NCBI RefSeq assembly: GCF_013386115.1
Contig: NZ_JACAOR010000010.1
Location: forward strand, 186,001 to 250,000
Length of the DNA: 64,000 nt
Source of the DNA: Pseudomonas gingeri
GTDB lineage: Bacteria; Pseudomonadota; Gammaproteobacteria; Pseudomonadales; Pseudomonadaceae
Direction of reading: 5' to 3'
Shown here piece by piece: positions 8,730-17,784 of the stretch. Both the position numbers and the translations under genes were made by a program. Position 1 is the first letter of the stretch. Every line of letters starts with the position of its first letter. A model generated the notes under the pieces. That model did no database searches. It was not told the origin of the DNA and saw only the letters and a program-made list of their open reading frames with translations.

Positions 8730-9203
8730 TCAGCAACAATAGTGCTCTGGCCCCTGACACCCACAAGGCAACAGGCTCCCGATGTCTGTATGAAACTTCC
8801 CTCTTGGCATGGGGCGATGCCTCAATGACACCTTGCAAGCCGACAACACCTTCCCGCACGCCTCGAGACAGGGCGACAGCAGGGAGGATTGTCGGCTGAT
8901 GGCAAAGTTTGTCTTTCTATTTACGGTGCGTGATACCTGCGCCAACGCCGCCAACAGACTCAGTTCATCAAGGCTGATGAAGGGCGATGTGGGGGCCAGG
9001 AGATCAAAATCCGGTCGATCATGGGACAGTTGCGCCATCAACTGGGCAAAGATATCGACGGACGTCCGTTCAATGCCCATTTTATCGAGAAGCGAAACGG
9101 CATGTTCCATTCCACCCGTTGGAGAGCCGAGGGCCCTGAGGGTTTTCAACAGGCACTGTTCAACAGGCGAACAATGCCTGGCGCTGCGCATCACTCGAGG
9201 CAT
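8730..9203 (-). CDS. Hypothetical protein, possibly truncated at its C-terminus
   Basis: A 157-codon frame begins 15 bases after the stop of the FadR-like remnant, on the same strand, with GGAACGG just before the ATG. The first 90 or so residues look like a folded helical protein (CLLKTLRALGSPTGGMEHAVS, then DIFAQLMAQLSHDRPDFDLLAP and ISLDELSLLAALAQ). The last 60 residues (Ser/Cys/Pro-rich) look like read-through of non-coding sequence, suggesting the original stop or C-terminus was lost. I do not recognise the family. Confidence 0.4.
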   Translation of the reverse strand: MPRVMRSARHCSPVEQCLLKTLRALGSPTGGMEHAVSLLDKMGIERTSVDIFAQLMAQLSHDRPDFDLLAPTSPFISLDELSLLAALAQVSRTVNRKTNFAISRQSSLLSPCLEACGKVLSACKVSLRHRPMPRGKFHTDIGSLLPCGCQGPEHYCC

Positions 9204-9218
9204 ATCCGTTCCAGCAAT

Positions 9219-9779
9219 CTAATGGTCCTGGTAATCAAAAGCTCGAACAGAACCATTGCCGGACAACAGCGTGATCTTTTCCAGCAGCGGCACGAACAAG
9301 GCCTGAACCGCACGCACCGCTGCGACTTCATCACCATAGGTAATCGCCTCGATGACCTTGGCGTGAGCGGTCAGCCCTGGCTCGCGCAGTTCATCGTCGG
9401 CAAAAATCGACAGGTAGGGGCGATGGAAAGAGCGACTCAACCAACGATATACCGACCAGAGTTCCTCGTTGTGCGACGCGGCAGCCACGGCTTCATGCAC
9501 GGCCTGGTCACGGTCGACAAAACTGACCAGGTCTTCGTCGTGGCGATACTCGCCTCTTCTGGCCAACGCGAACCACAACCCGCGGATGTCAGCCAGCGTG
9601 CGTCGACTCGCGGCCAGGCGCGCGGCCTGAATCTCCAGCGAAAAACGCACTTCAAGGTAATCCCGCAGCACTCTTCGATCGCGCGCGCGCAAACACTCGA
9701 CACGCTTCTGCAGGGAGCGGACGAACCGATGCTTCCCGCCTGCCGCTTCCAACAGAGTCCATCCGACTCGAGTATCCAT
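9219..9779 (-). pseudogene. FadR/GntR-family regulator lacking its DNA-binding domain
   Basis: The 186-residue frame is an FCD ligand-binding domain: RDYLEVRFSLEIQAARLAA, then DRDQAVHEAVAAASHNEELWSVY and a metal-ligand-like HAKVIEAITYGD segment. The usual winged-helix of about 70 residues is absent. Just upstream the overlapping frame ending at 9802 reads LRWILESDGL, resembling the recognition end of a GntR domain (LR.LESxGL), while the main frame picks up at LLEAAGGKHRFVRSL. This pattern suggests frameshifts near 9740-9800 and loss of the rest of the domain. It is probably a decayed regulator of the porin region. Confidence 0.6.
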
Positions 9780-9780
9780 C

Positions 9781-9894
9781 TCAGGCCACCCTCCCGTACC
9801 ACTGCGTCACGAACGCAAGTGGCCGGTGGGAACGGCGACTCATCAGCAGATTAAGCCGTTCGTTATTGGCCAGGTTATAGGTGAAAGCATTCAT
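9781..9894 (-). CDS. Short ORF (37 aa) with good ribosome-binding site
   Basis: ATG at 9894 is preceded by AGGAG with a 7-base gap, and the frame ends with TGA one base before the ATG of the FadR-like remnant (TGAGATG). The product (MNAFTYNLANNERLNLLMSR start, then RRSHRPLAF) loosely resembles the beginning of nitroreductase-type proteins, but nothing further follows. It may be a leftover start of a deleted gene now fused to the regulator remnant. Confidence 0.3.
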   Translation of the reverse strand: MNAFTYNLANNERLNLLMSRRSHRPLAFVTQWYGRVA

Positions 9895-10003
9895 TGAATG
9901 GCTCCTGAAACTGAAGCGTTGCCCCATCGCGGATGAACGCTGAGTACGTCATGCCGCGCCAACAGTATGGAGACTCATTCTCAGGTAGACTCTTTGAAAC
10001 GAG

Positions 10004-10894
10004 TCAGATACTAGTCCAAACCCGCCATATTCCCGTTGGCTGGTCGGGCTTGACGATCACCGTGCAGGTCAGGCCCGCCGCCAGTATCAGCCCCTGCGGC
10101 ACAACGTCCAGGTGAATACGCACCGGGACGCGCTGGGCCAGTCGGACCCAGTTGAACGTCGGATTGACGTCTGCAACGAGCTCGCGACTCTGGGGGTTGT
10201 CACGATCATAGATGCCTCTGGCAATACCCTCGATATGCCCTTTCAACAACTCGCCGCTCATCAACTGCACGTCGGCCGGATCCCCTGGCTTGATCCGTGG
10301 CAGCTTGGTCTCTTCAAAGAAGCCGTAGACCCAGAACGAATTCAGATCGACCAGCGCCATCTTCGCTTCACCGACTTTCGCATAGTCGCCACGGTGCACA
10401 TTGAGGTTGGTGACGTATCCCTCCACCGCGGCAAACACTTGCGTGCGACTCAGATTCAACTGCGCCGCTTCCAACTGAGCCTGGGCTCTCTGGTATTCGG
10501 CCCGGGCAACGCTGGCGATGCTGTTGGCATCGTCGCTGCTCTCGCGGGAAATCACCAGATTGTCCATGGTGTCACGTCGCCTGGCATTCAGGCTGCGCAT
10601 CTCCCAGGCGGCCTTGCGCGATATCACCAGGGCTTGTGCCTGCTTGACCGCCAACTGGTAATGCTCGGGATCGATCTGCATCAGCAGGTCGCCTTTTCGC
10701 ACCCGTTGGTTATCGCCTACCGGTACCTCCACGACAACACCGGACACATCGGCAGCCACACCGATGATATCGGCACGGACACGACCGTCCCGGGTCCAGG
10801 GTGTGTCCATGTAGTAGACCCAGACAATACGCGCCAGGCAAAAGGCCACGGCAACCACCAGCAGGGTTGCGGTGAAACTGAACAGTTTTTTCAT
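10004..10894 (-). CDS. HlyD/EmrA-type periplasmic adaptor of the FUSC efflux system
   Basis: The start is placed at ATG 10894 (MKKLFSFTATLL), where an N-terminal membrane anchor begins; the longer frame adds 20 unlikely residues. The 296-residue product has one membrane helix (about 8-27), then TPWTRDGRVRADIIGVAADVSG and VPVGDNQRVRKGDLLMQID, the paired biotinyl-lipoyl-like halves of membrane-fusion proteins, separated by a coiled-coil hairpin. It matches the AaeA type (aromatic acid efflux). It is the last gene of the operon 14810-10004 and would bridge the FUSC inner-membrane protein and the outer-membrane lipoprotein. Confidence 0.88.
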   Translation of the reverse strand: MKKLFSFTATLLVVAVAFCLARIVWVYYMDTPWTRDGRVRADIIGVAADVSGVVVEVPVGDNQRVRKGDLLMQIDPEHYQLAVKQAQALVISRKAAWEMRSLNARRRDTMDNLVISRESSDDANSIASVARAEYQRAQAQLEAAQLNLSRTQVFAAVEGYVTNLNVHRGDYAKVGEAKMALVDLNSFWVYGFFEETKLPRIKPGDPADVQLMSGELLKGHIEGIARGIYDRDNPQSRELVADVNPTFNWVRLAQRVPVRIHLDVVPQGLILAAGLTCTVIVKPDQPTGIWRVWTSI

Positions 10895-10904
10895 GCCGGG
10901 ACTC

Positions 10905-11105
10905 TCAACGATAAATGCCCAGCGCCAGCGCGCCGAAGATACAGGTGAAGGCACTCACGCGAACGAGCGCCGGATGCCAGAAGAGTCGGTAGACATTGCT
11001 TGTCGCGGCCAGCGCGCCTATGCCCCATGCCAGCCCGGCGGCGACAAAAAAGATAAGGGTCATGAGCGGTACGTAGACACCGCCCAGCACAAATTCACGA
11101 AACAT
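10905..11105 (-). CDS. DUF1656 small membrane protein (AaeX-like)
   Basis: A 66-residue protein starting at ATG 11105 with AGGAG 7 bases upstream, overlapping the end of the FUSC gene by 11 bases. It has two hydrophobic helices (VPLMTLIFFVAAGLAWGIG and VSAFTCIFGALALGIYR). A DUF1656 protein of this size regularly sits between FUSC and HlyD genes in aromatic-acid efflux operons. Its exact role in the pump is not established. Confidence 0.85.
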   Translation of the reverse strand: MFREFVLGGVYVPLMTLIFFVAAGLAWGIGALAATSNVYRLFWHPALVRVSAFTCIFGALALGIYR

Positions 11106-13290
11106 GAGTCGCTCCTGGCAACAGGTCGGTTGGAACATAGATCGCCAGCGGTGACCCGGACGCCAGCAATGAGGTGCGAATGAAGTGCAGGTAGCTCTCG
11201 ACACGGCGCAGGACCGAGGTGTCGAAATGCGCAGCAAAGGGCTCTTGAGTTTCCTGCACACATCGGATGGCCTGCTCCACCCTCGCGAGTGCGCGAGCGA
11301 GATTGCCGGCGCCAGGCTTGACGAACAGTCGGATCAACGAACGCGCCATGGCCCGTAGCGCCTGACGCCAGGGCTGTGTCGCGTGATAACAGGGATCGGC
11401 AGGCAACGCCGATTCTTCCCGGCGCAGCTCGATGATGGCGTGCCCCACATCCAGCACGACAAGCGCCCATCGCAACAATGTGCGCTGTACCTGGGGATCG
11501 CCTGCGGCCACCCCATGCGCCTGGTGCAAAAGATCGCGGGTGCCGCTCTCGAAACCCGACGCCAGTCCCTGGAGCGGCGCGTGGATCGCAAACACCACCT
11601 GGCGCCGCAGGTCGTATTCCAGCCGCCGCCACAACCAGGGACCGTTGGGAGGCAGGATAACGGCACCTGCGGCGGCACAGACCAGCATGCCGAACACCAT
11701 CGCCAGATAGTCGTTGATCAACCCATAGGGGTTATAGATCGTCAGGTTCGCCGGCACGGCGTTGGTGCCGAAGAACACCAGCATTCCGAGCCCATAGCCG
11801 GCCCACTGCGGCCTGACCAGGAGATAGGACCCCAACAGGATCACGGGCGCCATGACCAGGCATAGCAAGGCAAAACCGTCGATCAGCGGATAGACGAAGA
11901 ACATCTCGAAAATCCCGATCGCTGCCGCGACCATCGTGCCGCATGCGATCTGGAACGACATCCGCTTGGGGTTGGGGGAGAACGCCGACAAGCCGACCGT
12001 CAGCGCGGAAACCAGGGTCATGGCCGCACCGCTGGGCCAGTTCGTGAAGATCCAGAGCCAACAGAGCACCAATAGCACCGAGGCCGAGCGCAGGCCTGCG
12101 GCGATGGCTGCCCACCCGTTCGTCTGCGCCACGAATGGCTCATCCCATTGCTCACGCACATGGTGAGGGTCGGCCAGCGATGCATGCGTCAGTGCATACT
12201 CCTGAAGCTCCTCCACAAAGCGATAGAGCAATTCGTAGGCGGTATGGAAATCGAGCAGGTCAGCCTCGCGGGGATGACGCTGCAGCAAGGCCGAGCGCTT
12301 GACTCGCACACTAGCAGGCAGAGCCCTCTTGTAGGCCTCGAGTTGCGATGCCAGTTGCGTTGCATCCGCCTCGGTCAAGGCATGCCCTGCCAGTGGTTCG
12401 AGAAGATCGGCCAGGGCCTTCAGGTCCTGGTCGATGGCCAGGAGAAACGAGTGCTCGTCGCTGCGGCGTCTGCGTTCCAGCAACTGATGCAAGGCATTGA
12501 AACGCGTGGTGACTGCCATGAACTCACTGTTCAAGCGGTTGAGACGCCCGTTGCGGCGACGCATGTCGGGATCTTCGAACGTCGTGATGCTGCGCAGGAC
12601 TTCCAGCCCAACCGCTTCAGAAATAAAACGCAGGTTGGTGCTTTCAAAATCTCTGTCATCACGGCCATCGCGCATGTTCGTCATGACGAAACCGGCAAAT
12701 CGGCCGAAGCGCTGCTCCACCGAATGACGCAGGGCCGAGCTGGTGGTCAGGGGGAACAACATGGCACTGACCAATGAAGCGCAGACAATACCCAACGAGA
12801 TCTCCAGCACCCGCCAGATCGCCGTCATGAATACACGGTCCGGGTGATCGACCACAGGCAACGTCACCATTACCGCGGTGTACCCGGCCAGAACAAACCC
12901 ATAGGCGCGGAAATTGCGTTGGCGGGCCGCCCCCGTCGAACAGAGAAAGACCCACAAGGCCAATCCGCCAATCAGCAATTCGGGGCTCTGGGCGAACAGC
13001 GCCATCAGCATCACACTGAAGGTCGATCCGGCCAATGTGCCGATAAAGCGATAGATGCTTTTCGCGAGGACATGGCCGCTTTGCGGCTGCATCACGATAA
13101 AGACGGTGGTCATCGCGGTACCGGGCTGCGGTAATTCCAGGCGCATGGCCAACCACAGGGTCAGGCAGGAAGCGATCAGCGCCTTGAAAAGGTAGATCCA
13201 GGTCACCGCGTCAGTACGGGACCAATCGGACAATCCTCTCTTCCACGGCAACGAGCCCAGGCGCCGCAATATTTGCGCGACGCCGCTCAT
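11095..13290 (-). CDS. FUSC-family inner-membrane efflux protein (AaeB-like)
   Basis: A 731-residue membrane protein with two clusters of hydrophobic helices (residues about 30-190 and 390-530) separated and followed by soluble regions, the usual FUSC layout. Recognisable family features are an N-terminal LWLAMRLELPQPGTAMTTVF and PQSGHVLAKSIYRFIGTLAG, repeated in degenerate form in the second half (WPSGAAMTLVSALTVG). It is the likely transporter of the operon and probably exports aromatic carboxylates or similar toxic acids. It overlaps both neighbours: 4 bases with the outer-membrane gene and 11 with DUF1656. Confidence 0.88.
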   Translation of the reverse strand: MSGVAQILRRLGSLPWKRGLSDWSRTDAVTWIYLFKALIASCLTLWLAMRLELPQPGTAMTTVFIVMQPQSGHVLAKSIYRFIGTLAGSTFSVMLMALFAQSPELLIGGLALWVFLCSTGAARQRNFRAYGFVLAGYTAVMVTLPVVDHPDRVFMTAIWRVLEISLGIVCASLVSAMLFPLTTSSALRHSVEQRFGRFAGFVMTNMRDGRDDRDFESTNLRFISEAVGLEVLRSITTFEDPDMRRRNGRLNRLNSEFMAVTTRFNALHQLLERRRRSDEHSFLLAIDQDLKALADLLEPLAGHALTEADATQLASQLEAYKRALPASVRVKRSALLQRHPREADLLDFHTAYELLYRFVEELQEYALTHASLADPHHVREQWDEPFVAQTNGWAAIAAGLRSASVLLVLCWLWIFTNWPSGAAMTLVSALTVGLSAFSPNPKRMSFQIACGTMVAAAIGIFEMFFVYPLIDGFALLCLVMAPVILLGSYLLVRPQWAGYGLGMLVFFGTNAVPANLTIYNPYGLINDYLAMVFGMLVCAAAGAVILPPNGPWLWRRLEYDLRRQVVFAIHAPLQGLASGFESGTRDLLHQAHGVAAGDPQVQRTLLRWALVVLDVGHAIIELRREESALPADPCYHATQPWRQALRAMARSLIRLFVKPGAGNLARALARVEQAIRCVQETQEPFAAHFDTSVLRRVESYLHFIRTSLLASGSPLAIYVPTDLLPGATHVS

Positions 13291-14810
13291 CGTGGGTTCA
13301 CCAGGCTATCCAGTGCCTTGAAGAGTGCAGGCGGTTGTGCCGGCAGCGTTTGGTCCTCGGCGGGCACATCCGCCTGTACCGCCCCGCCGCCCAGTGCGAT
13401 CATCAGCGAAGCGTGGGCATCCAGGCTCGCGGCCTGGTTGCGTCGCTCAATCCGGTACTGATCGAGCAATTGTGTTTGTGCATCCAGCACACTCAGGTAG
13501 TCGGTCAGTCCTCGTTGGTAGGCTGTAAGCGCCAGCTCGAAGGTTCGCCGGGCGGAATCGACGGACTCGACAATGAGCTGCCGCTGCCTGTCTACGGCGC
13601 TACGACGAATAAGTTGGTCACTGATCTCCCTGAGGGCAAGGATCAGGGTCTGGTTGTACCTGGCGACAGCCTCGTCATAGCCCGCCGTGGCCTGGCCCAG
13701 CGCTGAACGCAGGCGCCCGCCATCGAAAACAGGCAGCGACAGTGCCGGCCCCACGCTGTAGTTCAGCTTGTTTGCACCAAGGAAGGCCAGGACGTTGCCA
13801 CCGCTGGCGGTATAGCCCAGGCTACCGGCCAGATTGACGTTGGGATAGAAGTCTGCGTGAGCAACATCGACGCCTCTTGCCTGGGCGGCGACGTTCCAGC
13901 GACTGGCGACGACATCCGGACGGTGGCCCAGGAGCTGGGCTGGCAGTGTCGATGGAAGCGCCAACGCCTGGTGCAACGCCAGGTCCGGACGACGGAGCCC
14001 CGTGCTGGCCCCCGGTCCGTTACCGGCCAAGGCGGCCAGTTGATTGCCATCCAGGGCAATGGCCTCATCCAGTAGGTCGATTCTGCGCCGAGTATCGGCG
14101 ATGGGCGTCTGGGTCCGGATGGTCTCAAGGTCCGTTCCGATACCACCATCGCGACGACGCACGGCCAGTTCATGGATTTGCCTTTGTTGGCTCAACGTCG
14201 CCTGCAGCACATCTCGTTCGCCATAGTGCAGGGCCAGTTGGATATAGACATGGACAACAGCCCCCTGCAGGTCCAACTGGGCCATGCGCTGCCGCGCCGC
14301 GGTCATATGGGCCAGATCGAGGAATTGCTCGCTGACGTTCTTTTCCCGCCCCCACAGGTCGAGCGGGTAGCTGCCGCTCAGCAACAGGTTGTTGTCCCAG
14401 GTCTGCGAGCCGGACAATGCACCCGGGCCATAAAACGGATCATCAGGCCACTGGCGCCGCCTCACACCGGCATCACCGTTGACCTGCAAGGACTCGGCCG
14501 ACTCGGCAATGCCTGCCAGCGCCTTTGCCTGACGCAGGCGGGCGGCGGCGATTGCCAGGCTGGGACTGGCCTGGGTGGCCATATCGATCCAACGGTCGAG
14601 TTGTTCATCACCATACACCCGCCACCACCGGGCCTGGGGCCAGGCCGCTTCTTTCGCCGCCAAGGCGATGGCTTCGCCGCGAGCCAGGTCGTCGCCGTCC
14701 AGCATGTGTCCAAGAGGATCTATCCCGCGGGCGGTACTGCATCCCTGCAGCGCAATCGATAGACACAATGCGCAATGGAGTGCGGTTTTTTGGAGGGTAA
14801 ATCGCAACAC
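13287..14810 (-). CDS. NodT-family outer-membrane efflux lipoprotein
   Basis: A 507-residue protein with a lipoprotein signal and lipobox LQGC (Cys24). It contains two outer-membrane-efflux repeats: WWRVYGDEQLDRWIDMA with LAIAAARLRQAKA in the first half, and LPAQLLGHRPDVVASRWNVAAQ with YPNVNLAGSLGY in the second. These are typical of NodT/OprM-like factors. It is first in the operon and would form the TolC-like exit duct for the FUSC/HlyD pump. The upstream gap carries a LysR-type palindrome (14914-14928). Confidence 0.9.
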   Translation of the reverse strand: MLRFTLQKTALHCALCLSIALQGCSTARGIDPLGHMLDGDDLARGEAIALAAKEAAWPQARWWRVYGDEQLDRWIDMATQASPSLAIAAARLRQAKALAGIAESAESLQVNGDAGVRRRQWPDDPFYGPGALSGSQTWDNNLLLSGSYPLDLWGREKNVSEQFLDLAHMTAARQRMAQLDLQGAVVHVYIQLALHYGERDVLQATLSQQRQIHELAVRRRDGGIGTDLETIRTQTPIADTRRRIDLLDEAIALDGNQLAALAGNGPGASTGLRRPDLALHQALALPSTLPAQLLGHRPDVVASRWNVAAQARGVDVAHADFYPNVNLAGSLGYTASGGNVLAFLGANKLNYSVGPALSLPVFDGGRLRSALGQATAGYDEAVARYNQTLILALREISDQLIRRSAVDRQRQLIVESVDSARRTFELALTAYQRGLTDYLSVLDAQTQLLDQYRIERRNQAASLDAHASLMIALGGGAVQADVPAEDQTLPAQPPALFKALDSLVNPR

Positions 14811-14913
14811 AATGAAAACTCCCGGCGTCTCTTGAACTGGAGACGGGGCACTCTAGGCGGCCACTAACTTGATAGTAAGTCGTCGCGCGCGTGAATATCT
14901 GTCACGCGAAATG

Positions 14914-14928
14914 TGATAATAAATATCA
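14914..14928. promoter_or_regulatory. Candidate LysR-regulator binding site
   Basis: TGATA (14914-14918) and TATCA (14924-14928) form a perfect inverted repeat around five bases in the 174-base gap between the efflux operon and the divergent LysR gene. A second GTGA/TCAC pair lies at 14891-14905. Position and symmetry fit a LysR-type recognition site serving both directions. Confidence 0.5.
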
Positions 14929-14984
14929 TTTACCACCATCGTAACTTTGTGTCACACTTTAAATAGACCTTGTGGAGCTTATTG

Positions 14985-15932
14985 ATGGACATTTTGCAGT
15001 ACATGCGAACTTTCAAATGCGTGGCTGAAACAGGCAGTTTTACCCGTGCCGCCATCCGACTGGATACAACCACCACCAGCATATCGCGTGCGATTTCACA
15101 TCTGGAAAGCCATTTACGGGCTCGTTTGTTCAATCGAACCACTCGACATACCTCCCTCACCGATGCAGGCAAACGCTACCTGCATCGATGTGAAGAAATA
15201 CTGCGATCCGTGGAGGAAGCCGAACTGGAAGTGGTCGATGCCCATACTCATCCGACCGGCCAGTTGAAAGTTCACTCAATGACCGGAATCGGCCAGCATT
15301 ACATCATTGATGCCATTGCCCGATATCGCAAGAACTACCCGGACGTTTCGTTCAACTTGAGCATGACCAATCGAATACCCAATCTGGTGAATGAAGGATT
15401 TGATGTTTCCATTGTTCTGGCCATTGATCTTCCGGACTCCAGCCTTATTTCACAGAAGCTTGGCGTGACCTACAGCATCGTTTGTGCCTCTCCTTCCTAT
15501 GTCAAGACATTCGGCGCCCCGCAAAAACCGGCAGATCTGCTCGATCATGCCTGTCTGCGCCTTGTCAGTTCCGTGATTCCCCTCGAGGAATGGGCTTTCG
15601 AAGGCCCCGATGGCTGTGAGGAAGTCACGGTCAAGACTTCTTCCTTCGTGGTGGATTCTGTCGACGCGATGAAGGCGGCAATCAGCAATGACATGGGAGT
15701 TGGCATATTACCGATTCATGCGGCGATCAAGGGACTACGCAACGGCAGCCTGGTTCGAGTCATGCCTCAATACCGCCTGGAAGAGTTGGGGTTGTATGCC
15801 ATTTATCCTTCAAGACATTATCTCGATGCAAAAATAAGAACATGGATTGAATACCTTCGCACCTCACTGCCAGAGATACTGGCCGGTCATAAGGAAGTGC
15901 TCAAGATCCAGGAACTTGTCCGCGCCGGCTAA
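14985..15932 (+). CDS. LysR-family regulator of the efflux operon
   Basis: Start at ATG 14985 with GGAG at 14974-14977; an earlier in-frame ATG has no ribosome-binding site. The 315-residue protein has the LysR winged helix at residues 1-60 (MRTFKCVAETGSFTRAAIRL, then SRAISHLESHLRARLFNRTTR) and a type 2 periplasmic-like effector domain after about residue 90. It is divergent from the NodT-FUSC-DUF1656-HlyD operon, the arrangement seen for aaeR. It probably activates that operon in response to an aromatic or acidic effector. Confidence 0.85.
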   Translation: MDILQYMRTFKCVAETGSFTRAAIRLDTTTTSISRAISHLESHLRARLFNRTTRHTSLTDAGKRYLHRCEEILRSVEEAELEVVDAHTHPTGQLKVHSMTGIGQHYIIDAIARYRKNYPDVSFNLSMTNRIPNLVNEGFDVSIVLAIDLPDSSLISQKLGVTYSIVCASPSYVKTFGAPQKPADLLDHACLRLVSSVIPLEEWAFEGPDGCEEVTVKTSSFVVDSVDAMKAAISNDMGVGILPIHAAIKGLRNGSLVRVMPQYRLEELGLYAIYPSRHYLDAKIRTWIEYLRTSLPEILAGHKEVLKIQELVRAG

Positions 15933-16008
15933 GACTTCACCAAGACACTACGCCAGAGGAATATCGTCATCCCAAAAATTGACTTTCCTTATGTTTAGCG
16001 CAACCCCA

Positions 16009-17325
16009 TCAACATCTCTTGTAGTCCACCCACTCATTGGCTTTTCGGCGAGCCATTGAATCTGCTTCCAACACACCCTGCAGATCTTTTATCGCCACAC
16101 CGGGCAACTGATTGAGCACACTATCGATCAGCTCGGCTATCTGGGTAAAGCCGATATGCCCGGACAAGAATGCTTGTACGGCAACTTCATTGGCGGCATT
16201 CAATATCGCCGGCGCCGAGCCGCCTTCATGTGCAACCTGCCGCGCCAACTTCAGGCATGGAAAACGCACTTCGTCGGGCGGTTCGAAATCAAGCCGGGCA
16301 AGTTTGAAAAGATCCAGCATACCCACGCCGGACTCCATCCTGTGCGGCCAGGCCAGGGCATGGCTGATCGGCACCCGCATATCCGGATTTCCCAGGTGCG
16401 CCAGCATCGACCCGTCGACGTAGTCGACCAGGGAGTGAACGATGCTCTGCGGATGGATCACCACCTCGACCTGCTGTGGAGCGGCATTGAACAACCAGCA
16501 GGCTTCGATCAACTCCAACCCCTTGTTCATCAGGGTTGCGGAGTCGACCGAGATTTTACGCCCCATGGACCAAGTCGGGTGGGCACACGCCTGCTCCGGC
16601 GTGACACCGCGTAATTGCGCCATGGGGGTTTCCCGAAACGGTCCCCCCGAGGCCGTCAGCAGGATCCGACGCACCCCGACCTCTCCCAGACCTCTGCCAG
16701 ACATAGGTGGCAGGCACTGGAAGATCGCGTTATGTTCGCTGTCGATCGGCATGATGATCGCACCACTGGCCTGCACGGCCTGCATAAACAGCGCACCGGA
16801 CATGACCAGGGCTTCCTTGTTGGCCAGCAGGATCTTTTTACGGGCCTGTACGGCGGCCAGGGTCGCCGCCAGACCTGCCGCCCCCACGATCGCGGCCACA
16901 ACGGTATCCACGTCGGTGTGGCTGGCAATCAACCGCAGGCTATCGCGACCGCAGAGCACCTCCGTCCGGGAGCCCGCCTCGACCAGTTTCTTCTGCAGGG
17001 ACGCCTGGTCCTGTGCGCTGGGCACCACGGCATAACTCGGTGCATGGACCAGGCATTGTTTCTCCAGCAGCTCGATGCGACTGAAGCCGCTGAGGGCAAA
17101 AACCTGATAACGCTCGGGATGCCGGGCGATGACATCCAGCGTGCTGGCACCCACCGATCCGGTCGCCCCGAGGATGCATATCCGCTGTCGCCTGCTGACG
17201 TGGGCATGGGCGGATCGTCCGATGTGCACTCTTTGCCGTGATGGATCGGCATTATGACTACTGGCCAGTAACTGCCGGCTCACCCGGACTTGACTATTCG
17301 ACTCATTGCTCGTCGTACGCGACAT
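16009..17325 (-). CDS. dxr: 1-deoxy-D-xylulose 5-phosphate reductoisomerase, extra copy outside the usual locus
   Basis: DXR converts DXP to MEP with NADPH in isoprenoid synthesis. The NADPH motif ILGATGSVG, the metal/substrate motifs NKEALV and DSEHNAIFQCL, the loop TASGGPFRETP, HPTWSMGRKISVDSATLMNK and HPQSIVHSLVDY are all present, so the enzyme looks active. Start is uncertain: ATG 17325 gives 438 residues with an unusual 45-residue Ser/Arg-rich N-terminal extension; the family core starts about residue 46. In pseudomonads dxr normally lies in the frr-uppS-cdsA-dxr-bamA block, which is absent here. Its neighbours are an efflux operon and an SDR. A second DXR could serve as a target copy tolerant of a DXR inhibitor; that is inference. 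Confidence 0.88.
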   Translation of the reverse strand: MSRTTSNESNSQVRVSRQLLASSHNADPSRQRVHIGRSAHAHVSRRQRICILGATGSVGASTLDVIARHPERYQVFALSGFSRIELLEKQCLVHAPSYAVVPSAQDQASLQKKLVEAGSRTEVLCGRDSLRLIASHTDVDTVVAAIVGAAGLAATLAAVQARKKILLANKEALVMSGALFMQAVQASGAIIMPIDSEHNAIFQCLPPMSGRGLGEVGVRRILLTASGGPFRETPMAQLRGVTPEQACAHPTWSMGRKISVDSATLMNKGLELIEACWLFNAAPQQVEVVIHPQSIVHSLVDYVDGSMLAHLGNPDMRVPISHALAWPHRMESGVGMLDLFKLARLDFEPPDEVRFPCLKLARQVAHEGGSAPAILNAANEVAVQAFLSGHIGFTQIAELIDSVLNQLPGVAIKDLQGVLEADSMARRKANEWVDYKRC

Positions 17326-17784
17326 GTTGCGCAACCCACCCTTGGCTGTAAGAAATAAAAAGCCACCGGGACCATCAGGTCGCGCGGACAATTCCCCTTA
17401 TTAACTACGCAATAACTCCCGAGCATTATCGCAATACCGACAAAAACTGTAGCGAAAAGGCCAAGCGGACCAGGCACCGCCCCCAAAAAGCCCTGGCCAG
17501 AGCCATTTACACTCGACTGAAAGCATTCGGGCAAAAGGCCTGTTCCCGATAATCAAGCTATCAAACTGCAACTTTCACAAGTCGCAAGCCTTGCGTCCTA
17601 ATGACTACATCAGGTCATTATGACCAGGACATCAGCCGGTCTTAATGACTATATAAACCTGAAACCACCTGTTTCAGGCCTGCAACTACCTGGCCTGCTT
17701 TTTGAATAGCCCACTCACCCTCGCAATTAAAACCGTGGGCGCAGCGGTACTACTTCTTGAAAGACCAGACAGGATAAAACAGTT
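17326..17784. promoter_or_regulatory. Divergent dxr/SDR intergenic region with palindromes
   Basis: This 459-base gap has no convincing gene. It is A+T-richer than its surroundings. GGTCAT-T-ATGACC is a perfect 13-base palindrome at 17613-17625. TAATGAC (17599-17605) pairs with GTCATTA (17614-17620), and a third TAATGAC lies at 17643-17649. ATGACTA and ACATCAG each occur twice as direct repeats. The cluster looks like an operator array for a regulator acting on the SDR gene (start 17785), and possibly on dxr. Confidence 0.45.

Noticed and set aside
9970..10003. GACTC/GAGTC hairpin after the HlyD gene as a terminator
   Set aside because: Stem is only five bases and no T-run follows.
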